From contig NZ_BJED01000009.1 of assembly GCF_005405485.1 (NCBI RefSeq), forward strand, positions 124,001 to 188,000: 64,000 nucleotides of DNA, given 5' to 3'. Position 1 is the stretch's first letter, and each line of letters opens with the position of its first letter. Both the position numbers and the translations under genes were made by a program. This DNA is from Enterococcus hulanensis. Lineage in GTDB: Bacteria > Bacillota > Bacilli > Lactobacillales > Enterococcaceae. Below are positions 31,279 through 40,670 of the stretch, one piece after another. The notes under the pieces are model-generated. The model saw nothing but the letters and a program-made list of their open reading frames with translations. It was not told where the DNA came from and did not search any database.

Positions 31279-32998
31279 ATACTAAATCTCGGTTGTTAAA
31301 ATAAAAGTCTTCAATTCGTTTGAATGCCCCTGGTTCAACACGTTCAAGTGCTGTACCGATTTCATCTAAGGCATCTTGATAACGGTATTCTTTGTTAAAT
31401 AGTTCTAAACTATTTTCAATTGCACTTTTGATTTCAGGGTGCGTGTGACGATAGCGATTTGCATATTGCATCATTTGCTCCGTCAATGCTGCGGCATCAA
31501 CTAAGTCGTAAGTCTTTTGATCCAACATTTCCATGTCTTCATCGCAAAGACTGACTAATTTATTGATGTCTTGCATGTTAATCCGAATCTTGTTCAATGA
31601 TTTACTCAATTCTTCTACGCGATCAGTTGCTACAAAGAAGAATTCTAAGTAATCACCTGGCAATCCAGGCAAACGTTGCTGTTCTACATAACGTTTCAAA
31701 TTGCGCAAGCGGAATTCATATTTCTCGATTTTAGCAGAAGCTTCTTTTTCGCCTTTGCGTAAATCATGCAGGTCGTCGTCGATCTCAACTTGTTTTGTTT
31801 CGATATCGTCTAAGACTTTAAATGCATCTTTATAAAATACTTGGACTTCCGAATATGGCAGTTCATGCTTATCGATCTGCGGATCCATATTGCGATTGCG
31901 ACGTTCCAATTCTTCGATCTCTGTTTGGAATCCGCGGGCACGGCCCAATTCATTATTATTCAAAGCATAGCTTTGAGAAGTATGATCTAATTCTACCATT
32001 AACTGATGATTGTTGCGAGAAGCATGCGCGATATATTCACCGATCGTTTTGCGATTGGTCATAACATATTTTTTCGCTTCAAATTCTTTTTCCAATACAT
32101 CGTAAAGGTCATCGATCAATTCTGCTGTCTCTTTATTAGCTGTTTCAACAGTGCTCAATTCGATTTTTTCTAAATCTTCTAATGAACGTTCTACGTGTTT
32201 CTTCACTTTTTCTAAACGAGCTTCGAAATCATCTTCTGGCAAGACAAAATTGTCTGCCATCATCTTCTTATATGTTTTTTCTAACTCATCAATTTGACTT
32301 GGGAATGTTTTTTCTAAATCTTCATAGATGGTTGGAACTTTTTGCATGGTTGCTTGAACTTCATAAGTATGTTTTTCAGCATCATCTAAGACTTCCCGAG
32401 CTTCAATCGGATCGCCTGAAGTATTCAAGGTTACGAATTGAGTAAACTCGATTTCAACATTTTTCACTTGCTTTTGAATTTCCGGCAAAGCAGGACCAAA
32501 GCTGTCTTTCTTTTCTTTCAAATCCTTCTTCAATTCTTCAAAAACATCCAAGGCCTGTTGTACAGCCAAGGAGTTGCGCTCTTCAGTTTCTCTTAATTCT
32601 TTTAATCCTGTACGAATGCCTTCGACTTCTTCTTCCATCTCTGTCATTGTACGTTCTGCACTTTCAATCGCTGATTTGCCCTTCATGAAACGGAATGTTT
32701 CATTTTGACTCTCAACTTCAAAAATCTGACTTTCTAATTCAGCAAAAGATTTTGTCGAAACATCTGTCCATTTTTGATTCCACTCACGGAAAGTATTCTG
32801 ACTTTGACCGACAAGGTGCATTTTTTTCACTTCATCGACCTCTTCTACGACAGGAAGATCGAATAACGCTTCTTTCCTTTTATCAAGTTCTTTCAAGCGA
32901 TCTTGATTCTTTTTCTTCATCAGATAACCAATCAAGTATAAAGCGGCAGCCAAAATGACTAAGCCGATAACGATCCCTATGATTACATTACTTCCCAT
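31277..32998 (-). CDS. ezrA: Septation ring formation regulator EzrA
   Basis: EzrA is a membrane-anchored spectrin-like protein that regulates FtsZ assembly and links it to cell-wall synthesis. The 573-residue protein has one N-terminal membrane helix (about 4-25) and is otherwise coiled coil with high Glu, Lys and Leu content. The start is ATG 32996-32998 with GAAAGGA upstream; a TTG six codons earlier lies inside the ribosome site. It is monocistronic. Confidence 0.95.
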   Translation of the reverse strand: MGSNVIIGIVIGLVILAAALYLIGYLMKKKNQDRLKELDKRKEALFDLPVVEEVDEVKKMHLVGQSQNTFREWNQKWTDVSTKSFAELESQIFEVESQNETFRFMKGKSAIESAERTMTEMEEEVEGIRTGLKELRETEERNSLAVQQALDVFEELKKDLKEKKDSFGPALPEIQKQVKNVEIEFTQFVTLNTSGDPIEAREVLDDAEKHTYEVQATMQKVPTIYEDLEKTFPSQIDELEKTYKKMMADNFVLPEDDFEARLEKVKKHVERSLEDLEKIELSTVETANKETAELIDDLYDVLEKEFEAKKYVMTNRKTIGEYIAHASRNNHQLMVELDHTSQSYALNNNELGRARGFQTEIEELERRNRNMDPQIDKHELPYSEVQVFYKDAFKVLDDIETKQVEIDDDLHDLRKGEKEASAKIEKYEFRLRNLKRYVEQQRLPGLPGDYLEFFFVATDRVEELSKSLNKIRINMQDINKLVSLCDEDMEMLDQKTYDLVDAAALTEQMMQYANRYRHTHPEIKSAIENSLELFNKEYRYQDALDEIGTALERVEPGAFKRIEDFYFNNRDLV

Positions 32999-33082
32999 GT
33001 ATGATTTTCCTTTCAACTAACAAGATTCAGTTTATTTAATGGTTCATATTTTTCTGTTTTTTGGCGAAAACATCTAACGTAG

Positions 33083-33115
33083 ATTATAACACAAAAGACT
33101 TTTCTCTTCACTAGC
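33083..33115 (-). promoter_or_regulatory. Extended -10 promoter of ezrA
   Basis: Minus-strand TGTTATAAT (33083-33091) is a perfect extended -10, about 85 nt before the start. A GTGAAG hexamer lies 17 nt upstream. Confidence 0.6.
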
Positions 33116-33254
33116 TAGTTTAGAATTCGTTTTGAAATGTTTATCGCACAGTCACTCTTCATATTAGCATTTTTTAGAATCCGCTTCAATTGTTATAAAT
33201 TTAAGAAAAGTGTAATTTTATAAAAATTTCTATTTGTTAAAGCGCCAAAGCCCC

Positions 33255-33283
33255 TTGAAATTATGCCACTTTTCAGATAATAT
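33255..33283 (+). promoter_or_regulatory. Promoter of the aspartokinase gene
   Basis: TTGAAA (33255-33260) and TAATAT (33278-33283) have an ideal 17-nt spacer, about 30 nt before the start codon. I see no lysine riboswitch: the leader is too short. Confidence 0.75.
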
Positions 33284-33314
33284 TAAATCCACATTAAAAT
33301 AAGAGGTGATTAAA

Positions 33315-34667
33315 GTGAAAGTGATCAAATTTGGCGGAAGCTCCGTAGCTTCAGCTGAACAACTAAAAAAAGTCTTAGCGATCGTTACAGACGACCCTAG
33401 CCGTCGTTTCGTCGTGGTTTCTGCTCCAGGAAAGCGAACCAACAAAGACAAAAAAGTCACCGACTTATTGATTCAATTTTATAATGCTGTTGTATACAAA
33501 CATGATACTGAAGAATTGATTCGTGAGATCGTCGCTCGCTATACAGAAATTGCTGCCGCGTTCCACGTCGATGATGATATTGAAAAAAAATTCAGCGCTG
33601 AATTACGTCAACTTCAAGAGAACTATGACGAAACAAACGCTTATGCCCTAGACAGCTTTTTAGCTAGTGGGGAAAACTTAAATGCCCAGTTAGTTGCTGC
33701 CTGTTTCCAAAAGAACGGTGTCAACGCACGCTACATCAATCCAAAAGAGTTAGGGATCACGGTTTCTAATGAACCACAAAATGCCCGAATCTTAGATGAA
33801 TCCTACGATAAAATTTATCAGTGGCGAGATTCAGAGGAAATATTGATTATCCCAGGATTCTTTGGTTACACCAAAGATGGACACCTCTGTACATTTTCGC
33901 GAGGCGGCTCCGACATCACTGGCTCCATCGTTGCAGCTGGTTTAAAGGTGGATATGTATGAGAATTTTACTGATGTAGATGGTATTTTTGCTGCCAGTCC
34001 AAAATACATCCATGATCCAGAATTAATTGAATACGCAACTTATCGCGAAATTCGCGAATTGACTTATGCAGGCTTCACAGTCTTTCATGATGAAGCCTTG
34101 ATGCCGGCCTTTAAAGCACAGATTCCCGTGGTGATTAAAAATACGAATAATCCGGATTGCCAAGGAACCTTGATCAAAAAGACCTTCGAAAATGAGAATC
34201 GCAATGAAGTCGTAGGTGTTGCCAGCGATGGCGGGTTCTGCGGAATCACGATCGGAAAATATTTGTTAAACCGAGAAGTCGGGATTGTACGAAGAGTTTT
34301 ACAAATTTTAGAGGATTTAAACATTTGTTTTGAACATATGCCATCTGGAATTGATGATATTTCAATCATTTTACGCGAACGTCAATTAACTCGCGATATT
34401 GAAGCTGAACTAATGAAGCAGATTGAAGAAAAGATTCAGCCTGATCAATTATCAATCGAACATGGTCTTTCGGTTGTCGCACTTGTTGGCGAAGGGATGC
34501 GCGAACGACCTGGCACTACCTCTGACAGCACTGCTGCATTGGCACGTAAAAATGTTAACCTGCGAATGATTTCTCAGGGAGCTGATGAACGCAGTATCAT
34601 CTTCGCAATCCGCAGTGAACAAGAACGATTAGCTATCCGATCGCTTTACTACACATTTTTTGATTAA
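33315..34667 (+). CDS. Aspartate kinase
   Basis: Aspartate kinase phosphorylates aspartate, the first step to lysine/diaminopimelate, threonine and methionine. The N-terminal kinase domain begins VIKFGGSSVASAEQL and two C-terminal ACT domains are visible (about 310-450, ending SQGADERSIIFAI). At about 450 residues it is the longer ThrA/LysC monofunctional class. I choose GTG 33315 as start because AGAGGTGA lies 5-6 nt upstream; a GTG at 33306 is inside that site. Stands alone with its own promoter and terminator. Confidence 0.92.
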   Translation: MKVIKFGGSSVASAEQLKKVLAIVTDDPSRRFVVVSAPGKRTNKDKKVTDLLIQFYNAVVYKHDTEELIREIVARYTEIAAAFHVDDDIEKKFSAELRQLQENYDETNAYALDSFLASGENLNAQLVAACFQKNGVNARYINPKELGITVSNEPQNARILDESYDKIYQWRDSEEILIIPGFFGYTKDGHLCTFSRGGSDITGSIVAAGLKVDMYENFTDVDGIFAASPKYIHDPELIEYATYREIRELTYAGFTVFHDEALMPAFKAQIPVVIKNTNNPDCQGTLIKKTFENENRNEVVGVASDGGFCGITIGKYLLNREVGIVRRVLQILEDLNICFEHMPSGIDDISIILRERQLTRDIEAELMKQIEEKIQPDQLSIEHGLSVVALVGEGMRERPGTTSDSTAALARKNVNLRMISQGADERSIIFAIRSEQERLAIRSLYYTFFD

Positions 34668-34700
34668 GAACTTTATATGCTTAACAGCAAAAACACAAAA

Positions 34701-34737
34701 AAAGGAAAAGCCTTTGTTATTCGGCTTTTCCTTTTTG
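34701..34737. terminator. Bidirectional terminator between aspartokinase and the MazG-like gene
   Basis: Arms AAAGGAAAAGCC (34701-34712) and GGCTTTTCCTTT (34723-34734) have U-runs on both strands. The minus-strand gene's stop codon lies in the loop, so its last codons form one arm. Confidence 0.9.
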
Positions 34738-35226
34738 TCTGTCCAGCTCTTTTTTGATCAACGGTTCTGGTGCATATTTTTCTTGCCAATCATCCGGCTT
34801 CATCACTTTATTTGTTACCGGATGATAGCGAGGTTTGCCATCAGGAAAAAGTTTCCCCATATTCGCACGATGAACGATTTCAAAAATCGGTTTTGGATCA
34901 ACGCCAATCAAGGCAAACGAGCCATAAGTAAAGTAGAGCAAGTCCGTCAAAGCATCGACTTCCGCAATTAGCGGATCATCAACTGCTTCGGCTTTTGTCA
35001 AAACTTTTTCTTTGGCTTGATCGACACTTTCATGAAGCTCTTTAACTAATTCAGCAAACTCAGCTTCATCGCCTTCTGCTACACCATATAAAAATTCAAC
35101 GATTTCTTCGGCTTTAAATCCCGCACGAAAACTCCCTCGTTCTTTGGTGAAGGCTTTAGGTTTATTCGGTGGTGTCGGTGCGAAGGTCTCGTGAAACTCG
35201 CGCGCCATTTGATACGGTTCGTTCAT
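34717..35226 (-). CDS. MazG-like / phosphoribosyl-ATP pyrophosphohydrolase family protein
   Basis: This 169-residue all-alpha protein has the paired acidic motifs of the MazG/HisE superfamily: FKAEEIVEFLYG and EVDALTDLLYFTYG, which bind magnesium for cleaving nucleoside triphosphates or similar substrates. The C-terminal KLFPDGKPRYHPVTNKVMKP is typical of the stand-alone Lactobacillales branch. Linked to no histidine genes, so a house-cleaning NTPase role is more likely than histidine synthesis. It follows the HAD gene by 98 nt. Confidence 0.82.
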   Translation of the reverse strand: MNEPYQMAREFHETFAPTPPNKPKAFTKERGSFRAGFKAEEIVEFLYGVAEGDEAEFAELVKELHESVDQAKEKVLTKAEAVDDPLIAEVDALTDLLYFTYGSFALIGVDPKPIFEIVHRANMGKLFPDGKPRYHPVTNKVMKPDDWQEKYAPEPLIKKELDRQKGKAE

Positions 35227-35324
35227 TTATTGATACTCCCTGCTCTCAACTAAGTGTAGTGATTGTTATTATTAAGTGAATTTAGATACCTGATTTGCGT
35301 GCTAAGCTTAAATTACTGTGACTA

Positions 35325-36161
35325 TTAAATAACTTCAAAATGTTTTAGCGCCTGGTAAATCCCATCTTTTTCATTCGTCGCAGTAACATAATCGGCTTGT
35401 TCTTTGACCTCAGACAACCCGTTTCCCATCGCCACCCCGATACCAACTTTTTGGATCATTTCGATGTCATTATAGTGATCACCAAAAGCCATTACTTCTT
35501 CCAACTCGATTCCTGCTGCTTTGGTAAATTCCAAAATCCCATGATACTTCGAGCCGTTCTTTGGAACGATATCCACCGAATAAGGATTTGAACGCTGGAA
35601 GGAACAATCCGGCAACAGCTCTTGCAAACGTTGTGCTTCCGTTTCTGCACTGAAGAGTACACATTGATAGATCGGCTCTTTTAAAATCGATAACTTTTTG
35701 TATCTGCCCTTTTCTCGATTCGGACTGAAAGACTGCAATAATCTTCGTGTCGATCTTACTGGAAACCACTTAGGCATCCAGCCGGCAATTTTTTTAAGCA
35801 GCGAGTTTTGCGACCATTTCATCAGATGACTGCCATCTAAACGATAACGTCCGCCGAAAATAATTTGACGATGCTCCTCATCAGCAAAATTCACGATCCG
35901 TTGTAATGTTTCAGCAGAAAATGGCCGCTGGTAAATATCTTTTTCTTTTGTATAAACCAACTGTCCATTGTACATCACATATACATCTAACGGCAGCTGT
36001 TCAATCCGATCCTCGATTTTTACGGGACCTCGACCAGTTGCGATTCCGCAAAAGATTCCCTGCTTTTGAGCTAACCTGATTGCTTCGCGGGTGCTGTCTA
36101 ACACCTTTGAATCACTGGTAATCAAGGTTCCGTCAATATCAAAAAAAATGGCTTTTATCAT
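35325..36161 (-). CDS. Cof-type HAD phosphatase
   Basis: This 278-residue protein of HAD subfamily IIB has motif I FFDIDGTLITSD, a cap domain, and the C-terminal motif MAFGDHYNDIEMI followed by VGIGVAMGNGLSEVKE. Such enzymes dephosphorylate sugar phosphates, FMN or PLP; the substrate is unknown here. The ATG is 13 nt after the DUF72 stop with GGGAG upstream. Confidence 0.9.
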   Translation of the reverse strand: MIKAIFFDIDGTLITSDSKVLDSTREAIRLAQKQGIFCGIATGRGPVKIEDRIEQLPLDVYVMYNGQLVYTKEKDIYQRPFSAETLQRIVNFADEEHRQIIFGGRYRLDGSHLMKWSQNSLLKKIAGWMPKWFPVRSTRRLLQSFSPNREKGRYKKLSILKEPIYQCVLFSAETEAQRLQELLPDCSFQRSNPYSVDIVPKNGSKYHGILEFTKAAGIELEEVMAFGDHYNDIEMIQKVGIGVAMGNGLSEVKEQADYVTATNEKDGIYQALKHFEVI

Positions 36162-36174
36162 GGCACTCCCTCGT

Positions 36175-37005
36175 TTAAAATAAATCGATTTGACTTGGAT
36201 TCAATCCTTCATAATCCAATTGAAGAATTTTTTTCAGTTGCATAGCATTATCGGCAGCATCGCCGCCGGAATTATTATTAAAAATGACACCAACTTCAGC
36301 GGATTCTTCGGCCGCTTGCCGAACTTTATTTCCTAACTCCTTCAGCTCAGTTTCATTGTAACGATACAATGTGCGCTTCTTGCGCCAATCACCAGTTCGA
36401 TCATTCCAATAGGCCTGATTCCTGCCGTGAAAACGAAATAGGCTGAAATTTTTATTTGTTACCGTAGGATCTAATGGAACGGTATCTGGTAGTTGCGGTT
36501 CATCGACCATTACCAAACTAAAATCCAATGTTCTCATCAGCTGTCTGGTTTTTTCTACAAACTCTTTTGCGTACCAACTATAATCTCGCAGTTCCACCGC
36601 TACAGGGAGTTTAGGAAATAACCCTCGCAGTATTTCTAAATAAGCAACGTTTTCTTTGGTACACTTAAATTGTGCCGGAAATTGCGCTAAAAAGCAAAAT
36701 AACTTTCCGCTTTCGATCATCGGCTTCATGGTTTCTAGAAAATGCTCCTGCATTTCGGACATGGAAGAATAATTATCTTGCCACTTTGCCTGTCCCGTGA
36801 ATCCTGCATATAGTTTGACTACAAAGCGGAAATCTTCCGGAACTTGCGTCAACCAATTCTCAACCGAACTTTTTTTGGTGATCCCGTAATAGTTCGTATC
36901 TAACTCTACTAATGGCAGGTAACCGGCATACTCATACAAAGAAGAGGTCTTCTTACCAGTCAAACTGCTGTGTTCATTAAAAGAAGTTAATCCAATTCGA
37001 ATCAT
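36175..37005 (-). CDS. DUF72 family protein (YecE-like)
   Basis: This 276-residue protein has the TIM-barrel-like features of DUF72: IGLTSFNEHSSLTG at the N-terminus, ELDTNYYGI, FRFVVKLYAGFTGQ, and the HGRNQAYW and FNNNSGG motifs near the end. Its function is unknown in all bacteria. It heads a probable DUF72-HAD(-MazG) operon and diverges from the asparaginase gene. Confidence 0.9.
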   Translation of the reverse strand: MIRIGLTSFNEHSSLTGKKTSSLYEYAGYLPLVELDTNYYGITKKSSVENWLTQVPEDFRFVVKLYAGFTGQAKWQDNYSSMSEMQEHFLETMKPMIESGKLFCFLAQFPAQFKCTKENVAYLEILRGLFPKLPVAVELRDYSWYAKEFVEKTRQLMRTLDFSLVMVDEPQLPDTVPLDPTVTNKNFSLFRFHGRNQAYWNDRTGDWRKKRTLYRYNETELKELGNKVRQAAEESAEVGVIFNNNSGGDAADNAMQLKKILQLDYEGLNPSQIDLF

Positions 37006-37094
37006 AGTATCCTAGCCTCCCTTTGTTTCATAGTATACAATAAACATAGCAAAAAATTAGCAACAACGCGCTAATAACGAATGGAGTAATGAAG

Positions 37095-38069
37095 ATGAAA
37101 CGGATTTTAATTTTACATACAGGCGGAACGATCTCAATGAGTCAAGATGCCGATGGTGCTGTACGTCCAGATAAAAAAAATCCTTTACTAGCGGCTGGAC
37201 AAGAATTACGCCTGCCGGCTGATATTGAATTGATCGTGGAAGATTTTTCTAACCTGCCTTCTCCCCACATCACTGTTGAAACAATGTTTGATTTAAAAGA
37301 AAGAATTAAAGCCGCAAAACAAGAAGGGCTCGACAGTGTCGTTATCACTCACGGGACTGATACTCTGGAGGAAACTGCTTATTTTCTAGAAATAACCATC
37401 GGGGATTTGATGCCGATTATTTTGACGGGTGCGATGCGTTCTATCAATGAATTAGGCAGTGATGGTCTTTATAATTTTGAATGTGCGATTCGCGTAGCTG
37501 CCTCTGACAATGCTGTCGGCAAAGGGGTGCTCGTTGTCATGAACGATGAAGTTCACAGCGCCCGTTATGTAACGAAAACACATACAACAAATGTGGCAAC
37601 TTTTAGAACACCGACTTTAGGACCAATCGGCCTAGTTACTAAATCAAAAATTCTTTTTAAACAGGAATTACCTAAGACGACCCGCTATGATATCGACAGT
37701 TTCGATGCTATGATCCCGATTGTTAAAGTTTTTGCCGGGATGGAAGGAGACTTCTTTAAGATTTTGGATCAAGCAATTACAGTCGATGGTCTCGTAGTCG
37801 AAGCCTTAGGTGCTGGAAATTTACCGCCGCAAACTTTGCCGCCTTTCTATCATTTATTAGAAAAAGGGCTGCCAATCGTTCTAGTTTCACGCTGCTTCAA
37901 CGGAATTGCTGAACCCGTTTATGATTATCATGGCGGCGGTGTGGAATTAGCACAGCATGGTGTGATCTTCTGCAACGGTATCAATAGTCAAAAAGCTCGC
38001 TTGAAATTATTGATCGCGTTAAATGCTCATTTATCAAAAGAAGAATTAAAACAATTTATGGAAGAGTAA
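37095..38069 (+). CDS. L-asparaginase (type I-like)
   Basis: This 324-residue cytosolic enzyme converts asparagine to aspartate and ammonia. Both catalytic threonines are visible, in HTGGTIS (N-terminal) and THGTDTLEETAYFLE. No signal peptide, so it is the cytoplasmic form. I choose ATG 37095 because GGAG lies 8 nt upstream; an ATG two codons earlier is too close to the site. No asparagine transporter is adjacent. Confidence 0.92.
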   Translation: MKRILILHTGGTISMSQDADGAVRPDKKNPLLAAGQELRLPADIELIVEDFSNLPSPHITVETMFDLKERIKAAKQEGLDSVVITHGTDTLEETAYFLEITIGDLMPIILTGAMRSINELGSDGLYNFECAIRVAASDNAVGKGVLVVMNDEVHSARYVTKTHTTNVATFRTPTLGPIGLVTKSKILFKQELPKTTRYDIDSFDAMIPIVKVFAGMEGDFFKILDQAITVDGLVVEALGAGNLPPQTLPPFYHLLEKGLPIVLVSRCFNGIAEPVYDYHGGGVELAQHGVIFCNGINSQKARLKLLIALNAHLSKEELKQFMEE

Positions 38070-38084
38070 ATCTTAAAAAAGACC

Positions 38085-38127
38085 AAAAAAGAAGTTAAAT
38101 CGAGTAATTCGATTTAACTTCTTTTTT
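38085..38127. terminator. Bidirectional terminator between asparaginase and the thioesterase
   Basis: A perfect 19-bp inverted repeat (38085-38103 and 38109-38127, 5-nt loop) has A/T-rich ends that give U-runs on both strands. It covers the last codons and stop of the thioesterase gene. Confidence 0.9.
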
Positions 38128-38851
38128 GCCATAATATATTCGCTTCACAAGCAAGCTGATCTCCAAGTCGGATCTCGTGACGAGTTTTCACTTCTTCAGC
38201 TTCAATAATTTCATAAAAACTCTCAATGTCATTGCCATATAAAACTTCTTTATCAAATTTAACATTCACATATGATGGCTCATGCCGTGTCATAAAGTCA
38301 TAACCCAACACATCGATTAACCAGTTAAAGTACATCGCATTATTTACATGATGGTTACTATCAAGGTCGTAATAACGCACATGATACAACTGCTTTTGAT
38401 CTCCTTCGACTTTTTCGATCTTGGGCCAGCGACGAATCTTCTTGACCTGCGGCGACTCATATGGCGCCATAAGTTGTGCATCAACACTGCTCATCTTGCG
38501 ATTTTCGATATCCATCAATACAAAGGACATATCGATTTTCAGCAGCTCGGTTCCATCCGCATCATAAACCCAGTAGCTTCGATAACAGAAATAGCGATTG
38601 AATTCTGTCGGCTCGGTCACGATCGTAATCTTTTCACCAACCTGCGGCAATCGTTTGATCGTTATTTCTGTTTGTGTGATTACCCAAGTAATCCCTAACG
38701 TATTAATATAATCCGTTCCCCGCTCCAGTTCATCACTTTGGTCAGATGACGCCTTGATAGCGACACTCAATAAAGCAGGAAACGTCATATTTTGATTGAT
38801 GTCGCACTCATAATAGGCGACTTCATGATTAATGGTGTATCTTTTTCCCAA
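38114..38851 (-). CDS. Acyl-ACP thioesterase
   Basis: This 245-residue protein of the FatA/FatB-like family (double hotdog fold) releases fatty acids from acyl-carrier protein. The catalytic segment is YDLDSNHHVNNAMYFNWLID. The start is a TTG (38849-38851) directly after the stop of the upstream kinase gene, with GGAGG 7 nt upstream; translation is probably coupled. Last gene of a three-gene run with fructosamine kinase and a tyrosine phosphatase. In lactic acid bacteria this family is common but its physiological role is not settled. Confidence 0.88.
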   Translation of the reverse strand: MGKRYTINHEVAYYECDINQNMTFPALLSVAIKASSDQSDELERGTDYINTLGITWVITQTEITIKRLPQVGEKITIVTEPTEFNRYFCYRSYWVYDADGTELLKIDMSFVLMDIENRKMSSVDAQLMAPYESPQVKKIRRWPKIEKVEGDQKQLYHVRYYDLDSNHHVNNAMYFNWLIDVLGYDFMTRHEPSYVNVKFDKEVLYGNDIESFYEIIEAEEVKTRHEIRLGDQLACEANILWQKRS

Positions 38852-39685
38852 TTACTTTCCTCCTAAAGCTAAGACACGATCTACCGCATCGCCGTAAGTC
38901 TCCCCAAAAATATTCAGGTGAACGAGCAGATAATAGAATTGGTAGATTGCCAGTCGATCTTGCCAGCCTTCTCGCATCGGCATATTTTCTTGGTAGCTGT
39001 CGATAAATTCTTGGCGAAAGCCGCCAAAAAGTTGTGACATTGCAAGATCCATTTCTCGATGTCCGTAAGAAACCGCCGGGTCCACAAAGACAGGTCGGCC
39101 CTGCATATCAAAAAAAGTATTGCCGCTCCAAAAATCACCATGCAATAAAGTTGGTTCAAAAGACATTGTACCCCATTTTTGGTAAACCCACTCTTTAAAT
39201 AACTGATAATTTTTTTCTCGCCGTGCCGTCCAGTGATTTCGACCGTTAGCAATTTCGATTTGGATCTCTAAGCGATTGGTAAAGTAAAAATCCCACCAGT
39301 TATCTGAATGTGTGTTGATCTGAGGCAACAGCCCCATAAAATTATTTCTTTTATAGCCAAACTTGATTGCCTTGATTTCATGAAGCTTGCCAAGTTCACG
39401 GGCCAAATCTTTTTGATCCCCTTCTCCAGGTTCGATCCACTCCATCAAAAGATATGCCGCATCCATATAACTTCCATGTTGATAAACTTCAGGCACTCGC
39501 ACTGCATTTCCTAATTCAGCTAATCCATCAACCTCCGCTTGAAAAAAATCCGCCGACATTTTGGGATGGTATTTCAAAAAATAATCTTTTTTTCCATCAG
39601 TAACCCGATAAGCCTGATTGATATCACCGCCGCTGATTGGTATTGCTTTTGTTTGCAGATTAAGATAATTCAGCAATTCATCCAT
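38852..39685 (-). CDS. Fructosamine kinase family protein
   Basis: This 277-residue small-molecule kinase belongs to the fructosamine-3-kinase family (aminoglycoside phosphotransferase fold). LHGDFWSGNTFF is the catalytic loop and VFVDPAVSYGHREMDLAMS contains the metal-binding DxAxxYGxxExD motif. Bacterial members repair glycated amines such as ribulosamines and erythrulosamines on protein lysines. It is 12 nt after the phosphatase gene and ends directly at the thioesterase start. Confidence 0.88.
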   Translation of the reverse strand: MDELLNYLNLQTKAIPISGGDINQAYRVTDGKKDYFLKYHPKMSADFFQAEVDGLAELGNAVRVPEVYQHGSYMDAAYLLMEWIEPGEGDQKDLARELGKLHEIKAIKFGYKRNNFMGLLPQINTHSDNWWDFYFTNRLEIQIEIANGRNHWTARREKNYQLFKEWVYQKWGTMSFEPTLLHGDFWSGNTFFDMQGRPVFVDPAVSYGHREMDLAMSQLFGGFRQEFIDSYQENMPMREGWQDRLAIYQFYYLLVHLNIFGETYGDAVDRVLALGGK

Positions 39686-39697
39686 TTCGCCAACTCC

Positions 39698-40480
39698 TTA
39701 TAACAAATAGATTTTTTGCAGATCTTTGATTTCGTGGGTTGATATGCCAATCCCCTCATGAATAAACTGTTCTACTGTTCCATAATTCTCTTTGATTTGT
39801 TCATAGCTAGTTTGTAAATAGATTTCTTTTGCAGACATCATGTCTTCGATTCCATGCAATGCCTCTGCTGGTACACCCGCAAGTTCGGCCTTTTTATACA
39901 TCTCTTGGACGACTTTTTTCAAATACCGGTTCGTAGCCATATAATCTTCCACGATTGTTTCACTGTCTACTCCTAAGCAATCTAATAACAGGATTGCTGC
40001 AAAGCCTGTCCGGTCCTTCCCAGCTGTACAATGAAATAGCAAGCTTTCGTCTGCTTCATGATTATCCAATACTAAATCAAAAAATTTCCGATATTGGCCG
40101 CGAACATGCTGATCGGTTACAAAGTGCTTATACACTTCAACCATTTGTTGCAGCGCATTTTCTCCATCCTGCATTCGCTGCATCATTTTTTTGGGCGAAG
40201 CCGACGCAGTTTCGGTTTCTTTAAGTGGGAAAATCGGCAAAAAGATGTTCGCCGCTTCCGGAATCTCCTGATCAGGTTGGGCGGTCCGCTCCTCAAGTGA
40301 ACGGAAATCGACAACTTTTTTTATACCGTAATCACTTAAGTATTGTTTATCTTTTGTATCTAAGTGATTGATGTTTGCAGAACGGATCAATTTGCGATGA
40401 GCAACTTTTCTTCCGTCCTTTGTTTCATAGCCACCCAATTCTCGTATATTTTCAGCATGTCGAACAGCTAAGTGTTTAGA
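39698..40480 (-). CDS. Tyrosine-protein phosphatase (LipA/Y_phosphatase3 family)
   Basis: This 260-residue protein has the phosphatase signature HCTAGKDRTGF, an HCX5R loop, and the N-terminal family motif NIRELGGYETKDGR. Related proteins such as Listeria LipA act on phosphotyrosine and phosphoinositides. No signal peptide is seen with the chosen start (ATG 40478-40480, GGAGG 8 nt upstream); the longer frame has no ribosome site. It heads the phosphatase-kinase-thioesterase operon. Confidence 0.9.
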   Translation of the reverse strand, partial: SKHLAVRHAENIRELGGYETKDGRKVAHRKLIRSANINHLDTKDKQYLSDYGIKKVVDFRSLEERTAQPDQEIPEAANIFLPIFPLKETETASASPKKMMQRMQDGENALQQMVEVYKHFVTDQHVRGQYRKFFDLVLDNHEADESLLFHCTAGKDRTGFAAILLLDCLGVDSETIVEDYMATNRYLKKVVQEMYKKAELAGVPAEALHGIEDMMSAKEIYLQTSYEQIKENYGTVEQFIHEGIGISTHEIKDLQKIYLL

Positions 40481-40623
40481 CATCCAACCAACCTCCTTTT
40501 TGCTAAAAGTATAGCACATTGCAAAAGAAAACGCTTTTCTTGATAGAAACAAACTTCTGTCAAAAAAGGCTTCCTCCGCAGCTCGCGAAATTTCCCAATA
40601 AAATATCTTTTCTTTTTATCACC

Positions 40624-40661
40624 AAAAAAAAGACCTGAAACAAATAAATTTGCTTCAAGTC
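40624..40661 (-). terminator. Intrinsic terminator of pepC
   Basis: A long stem (40648-40661 with 40632-40645, with G-U pairs) is followed on the minus strand by eight U residues. Confidence 0.88.
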
Positions 40662-40670
40662 TTCACTTAA

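Noticed and set aside
40505-40545. Possible cre site AAGAAAACGCTTTTCTT upstream of the tyrosine phosphatase gene
   Set aside because: Only partial agreement with the consensus (no TG at the 5' end), so likely a chance palindrome.
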